Below, one piece after another: positions 44,059-54,328 of a stretch of DNA of 64,000 nt; the first letter of the stretch is position 1, and the number at the start of each line of letters is the position of its first letter. Source of the DNA: Isoptericola dokdonensis DS-3 (lineage in GTDB: Bacteria > Actinomycetota > Actinomycetes > Actinomycetales > Cellulomonadaceae); the NCBI RefSeq assembly GCF_001636295.1, contig NZ_CP014209.1, positions 2,666,001 through 2,730,000 on the forward strand. Reading direction: 5' to 3'. The translations under genes and the position numbers were made by a program. The notes below the pieces were generated by a model, which did not search any database, was not told the DNA's origin, and saw only the letters and a program-made list of their open reading frames with translations.

Positions 44059-47000
44059 ATGCGACCACTCGTCCGAGCCGGGATCGCCGCGACCGCGGCG
44101 GGTGCCGCGCTGGCCGCGGGAGTGCTTCCCGGCTGGGGAGCGAACCCGCCCACCGAGACCGACCCCGACACCTCCGCCCACGGCGAGGCGACGACCGTCA
44201 CCCTCGTCACCGGGGACGTCGTCCGGGTCACCACGACGGCTGACGGTCAGGAGGTCTACGCCGTCGAGCCGGCACCCGGCTCCACGGGCACGGCGCAGAC
44301 CCTGATGGTCGGCGACGACACCTACGTCCTGCCCGACGCCGCCCTGCCGTACCTCGCGTCGGGCGCGCTCGACCAGGAGCTGTTCAACGTCAGCGACCTC
44401 GTCGAGTTCGGTTACGACGACGCGTCGGGCGGCATCCCCGTCATCGCGCAGCACTCCGCGCGGCTGCGCTCGGCGCCGCGCGCCCCCGCCGGCAGCGAGA
44501 AGGTCCTCGACCTGCCGTCCGTCGACGCCACCGCCCTGGTCAGGGCCGCCGACGAGGCCGACGAGTTCTGGGCCGCCGTCACCGGGGCCGCCACCACCGG
44601 CCGGGCGCGGGCCGCGGTCGCGCCGGGCACCCTGGCGGGCGGCCTCACCGCCCTCTGGCTCGACGGTCGGGTGGAGTCGACGCTGGACGTGAGCGTCCCG
44701 CTCGTCGGCGCCCCCGAGGCCTGGGCCGGCGGCAACGACGGCACCGGCGCGCGCGTCGCCGTGCTCGACTCGGGCGTGGACCCCGAGCACCCCGACCTGG
44801 TCGACGCCGTCACGACCATGCAGTCGTTCGTCCCCGGCGAGGAGGTGACCGACGCCAACGGTCACGGGACCCACGTGGCGTCCACGGTGGCCGGGTCCGG
44901 CGCCGCGAGCGACGGCCGGCACACCGGCGTGGCACCGGGAGCCGAGCTCGCCGTCGGCAAGGTGCTGGGCGACGACGGTTACGGCCAGGACTCGTGGATC
45001 ATCGCCGGGATGGAGTGGGCGGTCACGCAGGCCGACGCCGACGTCGTCAGCATGAGCCTCGGCGACGACTCCCGGACCGACCAGACCGACCCGATCGCGC
45101 AGTCCCTCAACGCGCTGTCCGCCGAGCACGACACGCTGTTCGTCGTCGCGGCGGGCAACGCGGGCGCCGTGGGCTCCGTCCACAGCCCGGGCACCGCCGA
45201 CGCGGCCCTGACCATCGCGGCGACGGACGACCGCGACGCCCGCGCGTCGTTCTCGTCGCAGGGCCCGCGCGGTCTCGACGACGGCCTCAAGCCCGACATG
45301 GCGGCGCCGGGCGTCGGCATCACCGCGGCGCGGTCGCAGTTCTCGTCCGGCTCGGGCGCGTACCGCTCGCTGAACGGCACGTCGATGGCGACGCCGCACG
45401 TCGCGGGCGCTGCGGCCCTCCTGACCGTCCAGCACCCCGACTGGGGCGCGCAGCGGCTCAAGGACGCGCTCATGTCCTCCACGCACGAGATCGCCGGCAC
45501 GCACTACGAGGTCGGCACCGGCCGCCTCGACGTGCCCGCCGCGCTCGACGACATCGCCGCGACCGGCTCGGTCTACTTCGGCATGGTCTCCTGGGGCGAC
45601 GCCGACCCGGAGCCGCAGACACGCACGATCACGTACACGAACGACACCGACGCCGACGTGGCGCTCGACCTGACCACGGCCACCGACGGCGCCACCGATG
45701 TCGTCCGGCTGTCCGCCGCCGAGGTCGTCGTGCCGGCGCACGGGTCGGCCTCCGTCGAGGCGACCGCGTCGTACGCCGACGCCCCGGAGCCCGGCCACTA
45801 CCTCGGCGAGGTCGTCGCGACCGACGCCGCAGGGACGGTCGTCGCCCGCACGAGCACCGGCCTGACGCGGGAGACCGAGAAGTACGACCTCGACGTCACC
45901 GTCCTCGACCTCGCCGGCAAGCCCGTCGTCGGTGCCCAGATCATGGGCTACGACTACCAGGGCGCGCGCTTCGGCTACTGGTACACGGGCGCGGACGGCT
46001 CCGTGGGCGCCCGACGCGTGGAGCCCGGCGCCTGGGCGGTCTCCACGAAGATCCGCGTGGCCGACGCCGACGGCACCGACCGCCTCTTCTGGCTGGCGGA
46101 TCCGCGCGTCGACGTCGTCGACGGCGACGTGAGCGTCGTCCTCGACGCCCGGGAGGCCACCGAAGTCCGCCTCGACACCCCCTTGCCGTCCGAGGCGTAC
46201 GCCGGGCGGATCGACTGGTACCACGCCCCGGCCGAAGGGACGTCCCTGCTCATGGCGAACCCCGTGAACCGCGGGGTGGAGACCTGGGTGCTCCCGACGG
46301 ACGACGTCCCGGACGGCGAGCTCTACACCACCGCCCGGTGGTCGCGGACGGCACCCCTGCTCGACCTGCGCGCGTGGAGCCCGCAGCCCCGCGCCATCGA
46401 GCCGGTCTACCAGTCGGGCAGCACGCGGCTCGACGGCCGGGTCGACCTGCGGGTCGTGACGGCGGGCGAGGGCACCCCCGCGGAGATCGCCGCGGTGGAC
46501 GCCACCGGGAAGGCCCTCGTGGTCACCGCCGGCGGCGACGTCACGCCCGCCGCCCGCGCCGCCGCCGCGCAGGCCGCGGGGGCCGAGCTGCTCGTCGTCG
46601 TCGCCGACGGGCCGGGCACGTTGTTCGAGCCCGCGGGCGGCACGACGCTCCCCGTCGTGTCCGTGAGCGTCGAGGAGGGCGAGCGACTGCTCTCCGGCTC
46701 GTCGAAGGGGCGGCTCCGCGGCTGGGCGGACGCCTTCCCCGAGTACGCCTACGACTACGCGCACACGTGGGAGGGGAGCACGCCGGAGCGGATGGTCCTC
46801 GCCCCGCGCACGCGGGACCTGGCGCAGGTGACGGACCGGTTCGTCGACACGCAGGAGCGGATCGCGTTCCTGTCGCGGGCCGACTGCCCCGACTACCTGC
46901 TCCGCTGCCAGGCCATCGCCGTGCCGTGGCAGACGGCGGACGAGCACGTCACGTTCCTCAGCGCGGGTGTCGACGGCGCCGGGACGGTGTGGGGCGCGAG

Positions 47001-47733
47001 CGTCCTCGGGGAGAACCTGTGGGACGTGCGCGACACCACCCGGCAGTACGCGCCCGGCGAGCGGGACACGCTGAACTGGTTCGGCGTCGCGGCGCCGCGC
47101 CAGGGCGACGGCTTCTGGAAGTCGTCGAACACCGGGACGATGCTGCGGATGAACGTGCCGCCGGCGAGCCCGGGGGGCGGCATGACTGGGACGTTCGGGT
47201 CGGGGCGGACCGTCGCCTCGCGCCTCTACCACGACGACACCCTGCTGCGGTCGGCCTCCTCGCAGGCCATGAACCAGCTCCGCTCCGACGGGACAGGACC
47301 GCAGACGTACCGCTACGAGATGGACGTGACCGTCGACCCGTCGACGTGGGCGTGGTCGTCGCGGACGTCGACGGCGTGGACCTTCGTCACCGACCGGGCG
47401 GCGCCCGGCGACCTGCCGCTGCTGGGCGTCGAGTACGACGTGCCCACACGGCTGGACGGCACGGTGCGGGGCGGCCGGACGACCGTCGGCCTCACCGTGG
47501 GCCACGTCCCCGACGCCGTGGGCACCGGCACCGTGACGGACGTCGCGCTCGAGGTGTCCTACGACGAGGGCGCGACCTGGTCGGACGCGACCGTCCGCAC
47601 GGACGGTGACGGCTGGTCGGCGCAGCTGCGCACCCCGAAGAGCGCGGACTCGGTGTCGTTGCGCACCACCGCGCACGACGACGCCGGCAACGCCGTCACG
47701 CAGGAGGTCGTGCGGGCGTTCGGCGTGAGCTGA
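44059..47733 (+). CDS. Secreted S8 (subtilisin-like) peptidase
   Basis: This 1,224-residue exported protease has a signal peptide (AGIAATAAGAALAAGVLPGW) and an N-terminal pro-region, then the catalytic domain: Asp 237 (VAVLDSGVD), His 269 (GHGTHVA) and Ser 442 (GTSMATPHVAG), with the oxyanion Asn in AAGNAGAV. Downstream are beta-sandwich domains and, near 815-880, a PA-like block (ALVVTAGGDVTPAARA and LPVVSVSVEEGERL). The remainder is a long beta-rich C-terminus of unknown role. It lacks an LPXTG anchor, so is presumably released. An AAAGG ribosome-binding site precedes the ATG. Confidence 0.93.
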   Translation: MRPLVRAGIAATAAGAALAAGVLPGWGANPPTETDPDTSAHGEATTVTLVTGDVVRVTTTADGQEVYAVEPAPGSTGTAQTLMVGDDTYVLPDAALPYLASGALDQELFNVSDLVEFGYDDASGGIPVIAQHSARLRSAPRAPAGSEKVLDLPSVDATALVRAADEADEFWAAVTGAATTGRARAAVAPGTLAGGLTALWLDGRVESTLDVSVPLVGAPEAWAGGNDGTGARVAVLDSGVDPEHPDLVDAVTTMQSFVPGEEVTDANGHGTHVASTVAGSGAASDGRHTGVAPGAELAVGKVLGDDGYGQDSWIIAGMEWAVTQADADVVSMSLGDDSRTDQTDPIAQSLNALSAEHDTLFVVAAGNAGAVGSVHSPGTADAALTIAATDDRDARASFSSQGPRGLDDGLKPDMAAPGVGITAARSQFSSGSGAYRSLNGTSMATPHVAGAAALLTVQHPDWGAQRLKDALMSSTHEIAGTHYEVGTGRLDVPAALDDIAATGSVYFGMVSWGDADPEPQTRTITYTNDTDADVALDLTTATDGATDVVRLSAAEVVVPAHGSASVEATASYADAPEPGHYLGEVVATDAAGTVVARTSTGLTRETEKYDLDVTVLDLAGKPVVGAQIMGYDYQGARFGYWYTGADGSVGARRVEPGAWAVSTKIRVADADGTDRLFWLADPRVDVVDGDVSVVLDAREATEVRLDTPLPSEAYAGRIDWYHAPAEGTSLLMANPVNRGVETWVLPTDDVPDGELYTTARWSRTAPLLDLRAWSPQPRAIEPVYQSGSTRLDGRVDLRVVTAGEGTPAEIAAVDATGKALVVTAGGDVTPAARAAAAQAAGAELLVVVADGPGTLFEPAGGTTLPVVSVSVEEGERLLSGSSKGRLRGWADAFPEYAYDYAHTWEGSTPERMVLAPRTRDLAQVTDRFVDTQERIAFLSRADCPDYLLRCQAIAVPWQTADEHVTFLSAGVDGAGTVWGASVLGENLWDVRDTTRQYAPGERDTLNWFGVAAPRQGDGFWKSSNTGTMLRMNVPPASPGGGMTGTFGSGRTVASRLYHDDTLLRSASSQAMNQLRSDGTGPQTYRYEMDVTVDPSTWAWSSRTSTAWTFVTDRAAPGDLPLLGVEYDVPTRLDGTVRGGRTTVGLTVGHVPDAVGTGTVTDVALEVSYDEGATWSDATVRTDGDGWSAQLRTPKSADSVSLRTTAHDDAGNAVTQEVVRAFGVS

Positions 47734-47747
47734 CGTCTCGGCCCTGA

Positions 47748-47821
47748 CGACGCGACGAGCGTGCAGGTTCGGTACCCCAAACCTCGGTTTGAGGTACCGA
47801 ACCTGCACGCTCGTTGCGTCG
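47748..47821. terminator. Long hairpin between the peptidase and ketosynthase genes
   Basis: Arms 47748-47776 and 47793-47821 are complementary over 29 bp with a single G-U position, and the 16-base loop itself folds (CAAAC / GTTTG). It lies 15 bases after the peptidase stop and 50 from the ketosynthase stop, so it would work as a bidirectional terminator. It is much longer than a terminator needs to be. Confidence 0.8.
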
Positions 47822-47870
47822 AGGGGTGGCGGGCAGAGGTCGAAGGTCGACGACTCGACGGACCGACGCG

Positions 47871-49085
47871 TCAGGCGCGGGACAGCACCAGCGCGGAGCT
47901 GTGCCCGCCGAACCCGAAGGCGTCGACCAGCGCGTGCCGGGCGGACGTCGGGCGGGCGGCGGTGACGACGTCGAGGTCGACGCCGGGGTCCTGCTCGTCG
48001 AGGTTGAGGGTGGGCGGCACGACGGCGTCGCCGAACGCACCGAGGCCGCCGAGCGCGGCGAGCACGCCGAGCGGCCCGGACGCGCCGAGCAGGTGGCCGG
48101 TGGAGGCCTTGGTCGCGGTGACGGGCGGCGGGTCCCCGAACACGGACCGCAGGGCGCGGGCCTCGTTGAGGTCGCCGGCGGGGGTGGACGTGGCGTGGGC
48201 GTGGACGAGCCCGACGTCGGCGGGATCGAGCCCCGCGGACCGCAGCGCGAGGCGGATGGTGCGTGCCTGGTTGACGGGCTCCCCGCCGACGATGTCGTGG
48301 GCGTCGGAGGTCAGGGACCCGCCCTCGACGACGCCGTGGACGCGCGCCCCGCGGGCGCGGGCGTGCTCCTCGGCCTCCAGCACCACGAGCACGCAGCCCT
48401 CGCCCATGACGAACCCGTCGCGGCCGGCGTCGAACGGCCGGGAGGCGCGTTCGGGCTCGTCGTTGCGGGTGGACATCGCGCGGGACCGGGCGAACGCGGA
48501 GACGCACAGGTCGACGATGGTGGCCTCGACGCCGCCGCACACGACGATGTCGGCCTCGCCGTCACGGATCATGGACCGTCCGGCGAGGATCGCCTCGACC
48601 CCGGCGGCGCAGGCGCTGACGGGTGCGCGCGCGCCGGCCTTCGCGCCGAGGTCGATGGACACCCAGGCGGCCGGTCCGTTGTTCATCACCATGGTCACCG
48701 CGTGCGGGCTGACGGCGCGGTGCCCCTGCCCCTTGAGCAGCAGGTGCTGGCGCAGGGTGGTGCCGAACCCGCCGTTGGCGGTGCCGATAGCGACGCCGAG
48801 GCGTTCCGGTTCGACGTCCGGTGCTCCGGCGTCGTCCCACGCCTGGCGCCCGGTGACCAGGGCGAGCTGTTCGCCGCGGTCGGTGCGGCGCTGCTCGCGG
48901 ACCTGGAGCGCGTCGACGAACCGGTCGTCGACGCGGGCGCCGATCCGGACGGGGACGTCCTGCGGCCAGTCGTCGTCGAGCGGCGCGACCCCGGACCTCC
49001 CGGCGAGCAGCGCCGCCCACGTCTGCGGCCCCGTGAGACCCAGGGGCGTGACCGCCCCGATACCCGTGACCACCGTCCGTCGCAC
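47871..49085 (-). CDS. Beta-ketoacyl-ACP synthase (FabF-like)
   Basis: This 404-residue condensing enzyme has the KAS fold with the catalytic triad: Cys in VSACAAGVEAI, His in HAHATSTPAGD and His in KASTGHLLGASG. The N-terminal VVTGIGAVTPLGL and the C-terminal GFGGHSSALVLSRA are typical of KAS II. It would elongate acyl chains on ACP, but no ACP, ketoreductase or transferase gene is nearby, so it is an orphan copy with an unknown partner. The GTG at 49085 is preceded by GGAGG. TetR lies upstream in the same direction. Confidence 0.88.
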   Translation of the reverse strand: MRRTVVTGIGAVTPLGLTGPQTWAALLAGRSGVAPLDDDWPQDVPVRIGARVDDRFVDALQVREQRRTDRGEQLALVTGRQAWDDAGAPDVEPERLGVAIGTANGGFGTTLRQHLLLKGQGHRAVSPHAVTMVMNNGPAAWVSIDLGAKAGARAPVSACAAGVEAILAGRSMIRDGEADIVVCGGVEATIVDLCVSAFARSRAMSTRNDEPERASRPFDAGRDGFVMGEGCVLVVLEAEEHARARGARVHGVVEGGSLTSDAHDIVGGEPVNQARTIRLALRSAGLDPADVGLVHAHATSTPAGDLNEARALRSVFGDPPPVTATKASTGHLLGASGPLGVLAALGGLGAFGDAVVPPTLNLDEQDPGVDLDVVTAARPTSARHALVDAFGFGGHSSALVLSRA

Positions 49086-49237
49086 CTGCGGACACCTCCG
49101 TCGCTGGGTGGCCCCGTCGTCGGCGAGGCCTGCACACGCCCACCCTGCCCTATCGGGACGGCCGGGTTCCAGTGACACGCGCAAGGCCGTGACCTGGGGA
49201 TTCGTGGCAGGGAAGCGTTTCGACGACGTCGCGGTCG

Positions 49238-50065
49238 TCAGCCGACGGCGTCGCCCGTCCGTCGGCGCAGGTAGACCTCGATGCCGTCGAGGACGATGCC
49301 GATCCCGAACGCCGCGTCGTCCACGGGGTCCGGCGGTGCGGCGTCGGGGTCCCAGGCGGCGGCGGTGGCGAACAGGTGGGGGTACTGGTCGGGCGTCGCG
49401 AGCCGGGTGAGGACGGTCTCGAAGTCGTAGTAGGGGTTGGCGCGGTCGACGGCGTCCGGGTCGAGCTCGGTGTCCGGCACGTCGGGGGCGACGCCGGAGG
49501 TGCGCCGCACGCGCTCGACGGCGGCGCGGCGCGTGTCGGCCTGCACCTGCGCCTCGCCGAGCACGTGCTGGGCGAGGAGCCCGATGAGGGCCAGCTTCTC
49601 GTCGAAGGGGAGCGGCACGTCGGAGAGCGCCTCGAGGGCGTGGTCGAACCAGCGCAGCCGGTTCGGGCCGGGGAACGCGGTGGCGAGCGGCAGGTCGAGG
49701 TACCAGGGGTGCGCGACGACGAGCTCGATCTGGAGCCGGGTCCACAGCTCGAGCCCGGCACGCCAGCCGAGCCCGGCGGGCAGCGGGGGGAGCAGGGCGG
49801 CGACGCGGTCGGTGAGCAGCACCAGCAGCTCGTCCTTGCCGGCGACGTGCCGGTAGAGGGCCATGGGGGAGCAGCCGACCGTCTCGGCGACGCGGGCCAT
49901 CGACAGGGCGTCGAGCCCGTCGGCCTCCGCGATCTCGAAGGCGGCCTCGACGATCTGCTCGGCGCTCAGGGCGGGCTTGGGCCCGCGGCGGGGGCGGGGC
50001 TGCTGCCCCCAGAGGCGCTGCACCGTCAGGTCCGGTGTCGGTGGGTCGGTGCTCATCGGCTCCAT
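49238..50065 (-). CDS. TetR/AcrR family transcriptional regulator
   Basis: This 275-residue protein has the TetR DNA-binding domain (LSAEQIVEAAFEIAEADGLD, VAETVGCSPMALYRHVAGKDEL) and the longer C-terminal domain of the TetR_C group (LELWTRLQIELVVAHPWYL). It is divergent from a DrrAB-like ABC exporter and probably represses it. A strong promoter and short inverted sequences lie in the 144-base gap. It starts at the ATG at 50065; an ATG three codons on is possible. Confidence 0.9.
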   Translation of the reverse strand: MEPMSTDPPTPDLTVQRLWGQQPRPRRGPKPALSAEQIVEAAFEIAEADGLDALSMARVAETVGCSPMALYRHVAGKDELLVLLTDRVAALLPPLPAGLGWRAGLELWTRLQIELVVAHPWYLDLPLATAFPGPNRLRWFDHALEALSDVPLPFDEKLALIGLLAQHVLGEAQVQADTRRAAVERVRRTSGVAPDVPDTELDPDAVDRANPYYDFETVLTRLATPDQYPHLFATAAAWDPDAAPPDPVDDAAFGIGIVLDGIEVYLRRRTGDAVG

Positions 50066-50118
50066 GGTGGCCTACCCGTCGGTTCCTGTCCGTCGCGGGG
50101 TCGCGACGGGCCGCGCTC

Positions 50119-50147
50119 TTGACGCGACCCTCCCTACTGTGTATAGC
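50119..50147 (+). promoter_or_regulatory. Promoter (and likely TetR operator) of the DrrAB-like genes
   Basis: TTGACG (50119-50124) and TATAGC (50142-50147) are spaced by 17 bases, a good housekeeping promoter. The start would be near 50154, leaving a leader of about 55 bases. A TACTG/CAGTA inverted pair (50135-50157) overlaps the -10 and is a candidate operator, weakly supported. Confidence 0.6.
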
Positions 50148-50209
50148 ATCCGCAGTAGCGCGTATCCCATAAACAGTTTCCCATCCACGCAGATTCCCGG
50201 AGGCAAGCC

Positions 50210-51234
<1,025 letters not shown>

Positions 51235-51238
<4 letters not shown>

Positions 51239-52059
51239 CCGCCCTCGCCCTGCCCGCCCGCACCGACGTCCACGTCGGGGCCGTCCGCGGCCTCGCCGCC
51301 GACCTCGGCGCCATGACGTCCCGCGCCGTCCGCCTCACCGTGCGCGACGTCGACTCGATGATCACCGCCGCCGTGCTGCCCGTGGTCATCCTGCTGATGT
51401 TCACGTACGTGTTCGGCGGTGCGATGGACGTCGGCACGTCGTACGTCACCTACGCGACGCCCGGCATCATCCTGCTCGCCGCCGGGTTCGGCGCCGCCTC
51501 CACCGCGCTGTTCGTCGAGCGCGACATGTCCGGCGGCATGATCGACCGCATCCGGTCCATGCCCGTCGTGCCGTGGACGGTGCTCACCGGGCACGTCGTG
51601 GCCAGCCTCGCGAAGAACCTGCTCACCACCGCCGTCGTGTTCGCCGTCGCCTGGGCCATCGGGTTCCGGCCGACCGCCGGCCTCCCCGAGTGGCTCGGCG
51701 CCGTCGGGATCCTCGTGCTGTTCCTGCATGCCATCACCTGGTCGGCCGTGCTCGTCGGCGTGCTCGTGCGCTCGCCCGACGCCGCCAGCGGCTTCACGTT
51801 CTTCGTCATGTTCCTGCCGTACGTGTCCAGCGCGTTCGTGCCCGTCGAGACCATGCCGACGTGGCTGCGCGGCTTCGCGGAGCACCAGCCCGTCACCCCC
51901 GTCATCGAGTCCGTCCGCGGCCTCCTCGTCGGCGGCACCCCCGGCGCGCCCACCGGTGACGCCCTCACCGACGCGATCGTCCTCGCCGTCGTCTGGTGCG
52001 TGGGGCTGTCGGTCGTCTTCATGACCGCCTCGGGCTTCGCGTTCCGGCGACGCCGGTAG
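51235..52059 (+). CDS. ABC exporter permease (DrrB-like)
   Basis: This 274-residue permease of the ABC-2 family has six hydrophobic helices (ITAAVLPVVILLMFTYVFGG at the start, ASGFTFFVMFLPYVSSAFVP near the end) and the conserved ERDMSGGMIDRIRSMPV loop. It forms the transporter with the upstream ATPase. The ATG overlaps the ATPase stop and lies after GGAGG. It ends at a weak hairpin. The substrate is unknown. Confidence 0.92.
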
Positions 52060-52072
52060 CCGGTTCTCGTCG

Positions 52073-52101
52073 CGAGTCCGCCCGGGTGTCGGGGGGACTC
52101 G
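52073..52101 (+). terminator. Weak terminator after the DrrAB-like genes
   Basis: CGAGTCC (52073-52079) pairs with GGACTCG (52095-52101), with an inner CCC/GGG extension, 14 bases after the permease stop. It opens a 191-base gap before a small open frame; I see no other gene in that gap. Confidence 0.5.
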
Positions 52102-52250
52102 GAAGGCTCCCGCTCAACGGGGATCGCCTCCAGAGACCTTCGGCTTGCTCACCGTGCCGAGGAATCCTCCGAGGTCGGCCCTCGTGAGAGCCGCGTCACC
52201 ACGTGAGACAACGCTTTCCGTGGGCTCGTGCGGGCTCTAGGATCCCGGGA

Positions 52251-52424
52251 ATGACCTACGCCCCGGCGATCCTGCCCTCGACGAGGAGGCTGCCGATTCA
52301 CGCGCGTTCCCGGGACGTTCGTCGTCAGTCGCGCTGCGACCCTGACCGGACGCTACTCGTCTCAGGGTCCGGCACGGTGACGCACGGAGAGGTAGCAGAA
52401 GCGATCGGCACCGCCCGGAGATGA
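52251..52424 (+). CDS. Small ORF coupled to an ABC exporter (57 codons)
   Basis: This frame encodes 57 residues, MTYAPAILPSTRRLPIHARS onward, ending DRTLLVSGSGTVTHGEVAEAI plus GTARR. Its stop overlaps the ATG of the downstream exporter (ATGA), which implies coupled translation. A TAGGAT -10-like hexamer lies seven bases before the ATG, so a leaderless transcript is possible; no good ribosome-binding site is present. The last 25 residues resemble the start of AMP-forming ligases (PDR-x-LL-x(5)-T-HGE), so it may be a remnant, but this is speculative. Function unknown. Confidence 0.35.
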   Translation: MTYAPAILPSTRRLPIHARSRDVRRQSRCDPDRTLLVSGSGTVTHGEVAEAIGTARR

Positions 52425-54328
52425 GACGACGACGTTCGAACGCCCCCAGGGCTCGGCACCCGCACGCACAAGCGCACGTCCGCAATCAGCGTGGCCTCTT
52501 CGCCAGGTCCTACGTGTTCCAGGTTGTCGGAGGGGTCGCGCCACTCTTTCAGGTGCTGCTCCTGCGGTCGATCATCGATGCCCTCGTTGCCGGCGGAGCG
52601 ATGGGGAGCGAGGTCACCTGGCAGATCGCGGGGATGCTGGCCCTGGGCCTGGTCGCCGTCTGGTCGACGTTCGCGGCGAGCGTCATGTCGGCAAGAGCGG
52701 CCGGTGTCGCGATCGCCGGGATGCAGTCGGCCATGTTCCGACGCCTGACCACGATGCCGATCCACTTCTACACGACGGTCCGCCCCGGGGCGATCGTCAG
52801 TCGACTGACCAGCGACGCCATCGGGGCAGAGGCGATGTACACGTCGGTGATCCCGGTCGTCGTGTCCAGCGTGACGACGATCGTCACCTCGGTGGCCATC
52901 GTCGCCTTCGTCGATCCGCGCCTGGTGCTGCTGCTGATCGCCGTCCCGGCGGCCATCTTCTACGTCCGCAAGGCCGAGTCGCGCATCAACGAGATCATCA
53001 CCAGGTCCTTCGACGTCACCAAGGAGCTCGCCTCCAGCGCCGAGACCTTCGTCAGTCGCGACGGCGCGATCCTTGCGCGGCAGAACGGCCGGACCGCGCG
53101 CGAGCAGGCACAGTTCGAGGAGAAGGCGAGCGAACTGGCGAGTCTCTCGGCGGCGACCAGGCGTGCCGCCGCGACGGCGGGTGCGAGCTACGGGACGGCG
53201 TTCGTCGTCATCACCGCAGGGGCCCTGGCGATGGGTGTGGGGCTCGCGACGACGCAGAGCGTGACGGTGGGCAGCGTCATCCTCGTGGTGCTCTATCTCC
53301 AGCAGCTCCAGGCCCCGGTCCAGGCGCTGCTCGGGACCCGCTACCCGAAGATGCGCGCGAGCATCGCGCTCGATCGGGTCGAGGCAGTTCTCGCCGCGAG
53401 CCCCGGGAACCCTGCGAGCAGCGACGGCGCTCCGGCCGAGGGGCCGAACTCTGCCGAGCCGTCCACCACGGCTCTCCGGATCGACGGAGTCAGGTACCGC
53501 TATCCGGCGGTGTCCTCGTACTCGATCGAGGGCCTCTCGCACGCCGGCGACGCGCTGTCCATCCCGTGGTTGCCGATCTCCGGCATGTCAGGGGACGACG
53601 GGGTGACGGACGACCCCGGCCGTAGGGGTCCGGCCAGCGGAAACGCCCTGGACGGCCTGTGCCTGTCCGTCGGGCGGGGTGAGGTCGTGGCGGTGGTCGG
53701 GCCGTCGGGCGCCGGCAAGTCGACACTCGCAGGCATCGCCTCGGGACTCGTGCGACCCGACGAGGGCATCGTCGAGATCGGGGGCGTCACCATCGCCGAG
53801 CTGGACGAGCATCGCCGCGCCTCGCTCGTCGCCTATATTCCCCAGGAACCGTACGTGCTGCATGCGAGCGTCCGTGACAACCTGCGGTACGCCAAGCCGG
53901 GCGCCTCGGACGCCGAGCTGATGGAGGTGTGCAACAAGGTCGCTCTCGACGGTCTCGTCCGCCAGCTCGAGGACGGACTCGACACCGTGATCGGCGAGAA
54001 GGGCCACCGCCTCTCCGGGGGCGAACGGCAACGGTTGGCCATAGCCAGGGCCGCGCTCAAGCAGCCCGCTCTCGTGGTGCTCGACGAACCCACCGCGCAT
54101 CTCGACACCGCCACAGAGTCCCGGGTCCGGGCTTCGATGGGTGAGCTCTTCGGTCAGGCCGGCGTGCTGATGATCGCGCATCGGCTCTCCACCGTCCGCG
54201 ACGCGGATCGCATCGTCGTTGTCGACGGTGGGAGGATCGTCCAGTCCGGCCGGCACGAGGAACTCGTCGAGGACCCACGTGGAAGCTACCGGATGCTGCT
54301 CGACGCGGGAGCAGACCTGGCGTCCTGA
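52421..54328 (+). CDS. ABC exporter (fused membrane and ATPase domains)
   Basis: This 635-residue half-transporter has an N-terminal six-helix domain (SYVFQVVGGVAPLFQVLLLR onward, with FYTTVRPGAIVSRLTSDAIG) and an ATPase domain with Walker A GPSGAGKST, Q-loop IPQEPYVL, signature HRLSGGERQRLAIARA and Walker B ALVVLDEPTAHLD. An unusual insert of about 40 residues (SYSIEGLSHAGDALSIPWLP and on to RRGPASGNAL) lies between the A-loop tyrosines and the next strand of the ATPase. Codon use is less GC-biased than its neighbours. The start overlaps the small ORF. Substrate unknown. Confidence 0.87.
   Translation: MRRRRSNAPRARHPHAQAHVRNQRGLFARSYVFQVVGGVAPLFQVLLLRSIIDALVAGGAMGSEVTWQIAGMLALGLVAVWSTFAASVMSARAAGVAIAGMQSAMFRRLTTMPIHFYTTVRPGAIVSRLTSDAIGAEAMYTSVIPVVVSSVTTIVTSVAIVAFVDPRLVLLLIAVPAAIFYVRKAESRINEIITRSFDVTKELASSAETFVSRDGAILARQNGRTAREQAQFEEKASELASLSAATRRAAATAGASYGTAFVVITAGALAMGVGLATTQSVTVGSVILVVLYLQQLQAPVQALLGTRYPKMRASIALDRVEAVLAASPGNPASSDGAPAEGPNSAEPSTTALRIDGVRYRYPAVSSYSIEGLSHAGDALSIPWLPISGMSGDDGVTDDPGRRGPASGNALDGLCLSVGRGEVVAVVGPSGAGKSTLAGIASGLVRPDEGIVEIGGVTIAELDEHRRASLVAYIPQEPYVLHASVRDNLRYAKPGASDAELMEVCNKVALDGLVRQLEDGLDTVIGEKGHRLSGGERQRLAIARAALKQPALVVLDEPTAHLDTATESRVRASMGELFGQAGVLMIAHRLSTVRDADRIVVVDGGRIVQSGRHEELVEDPRGSYRMLLDAGADLAS

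Noticed and set aside
42889..48540. 1,883-residue minus-strand open frame
   Set aside because: Most of it is the mirror of the subtilase gene; only the last 345 codons (the HTH regulator) are real.
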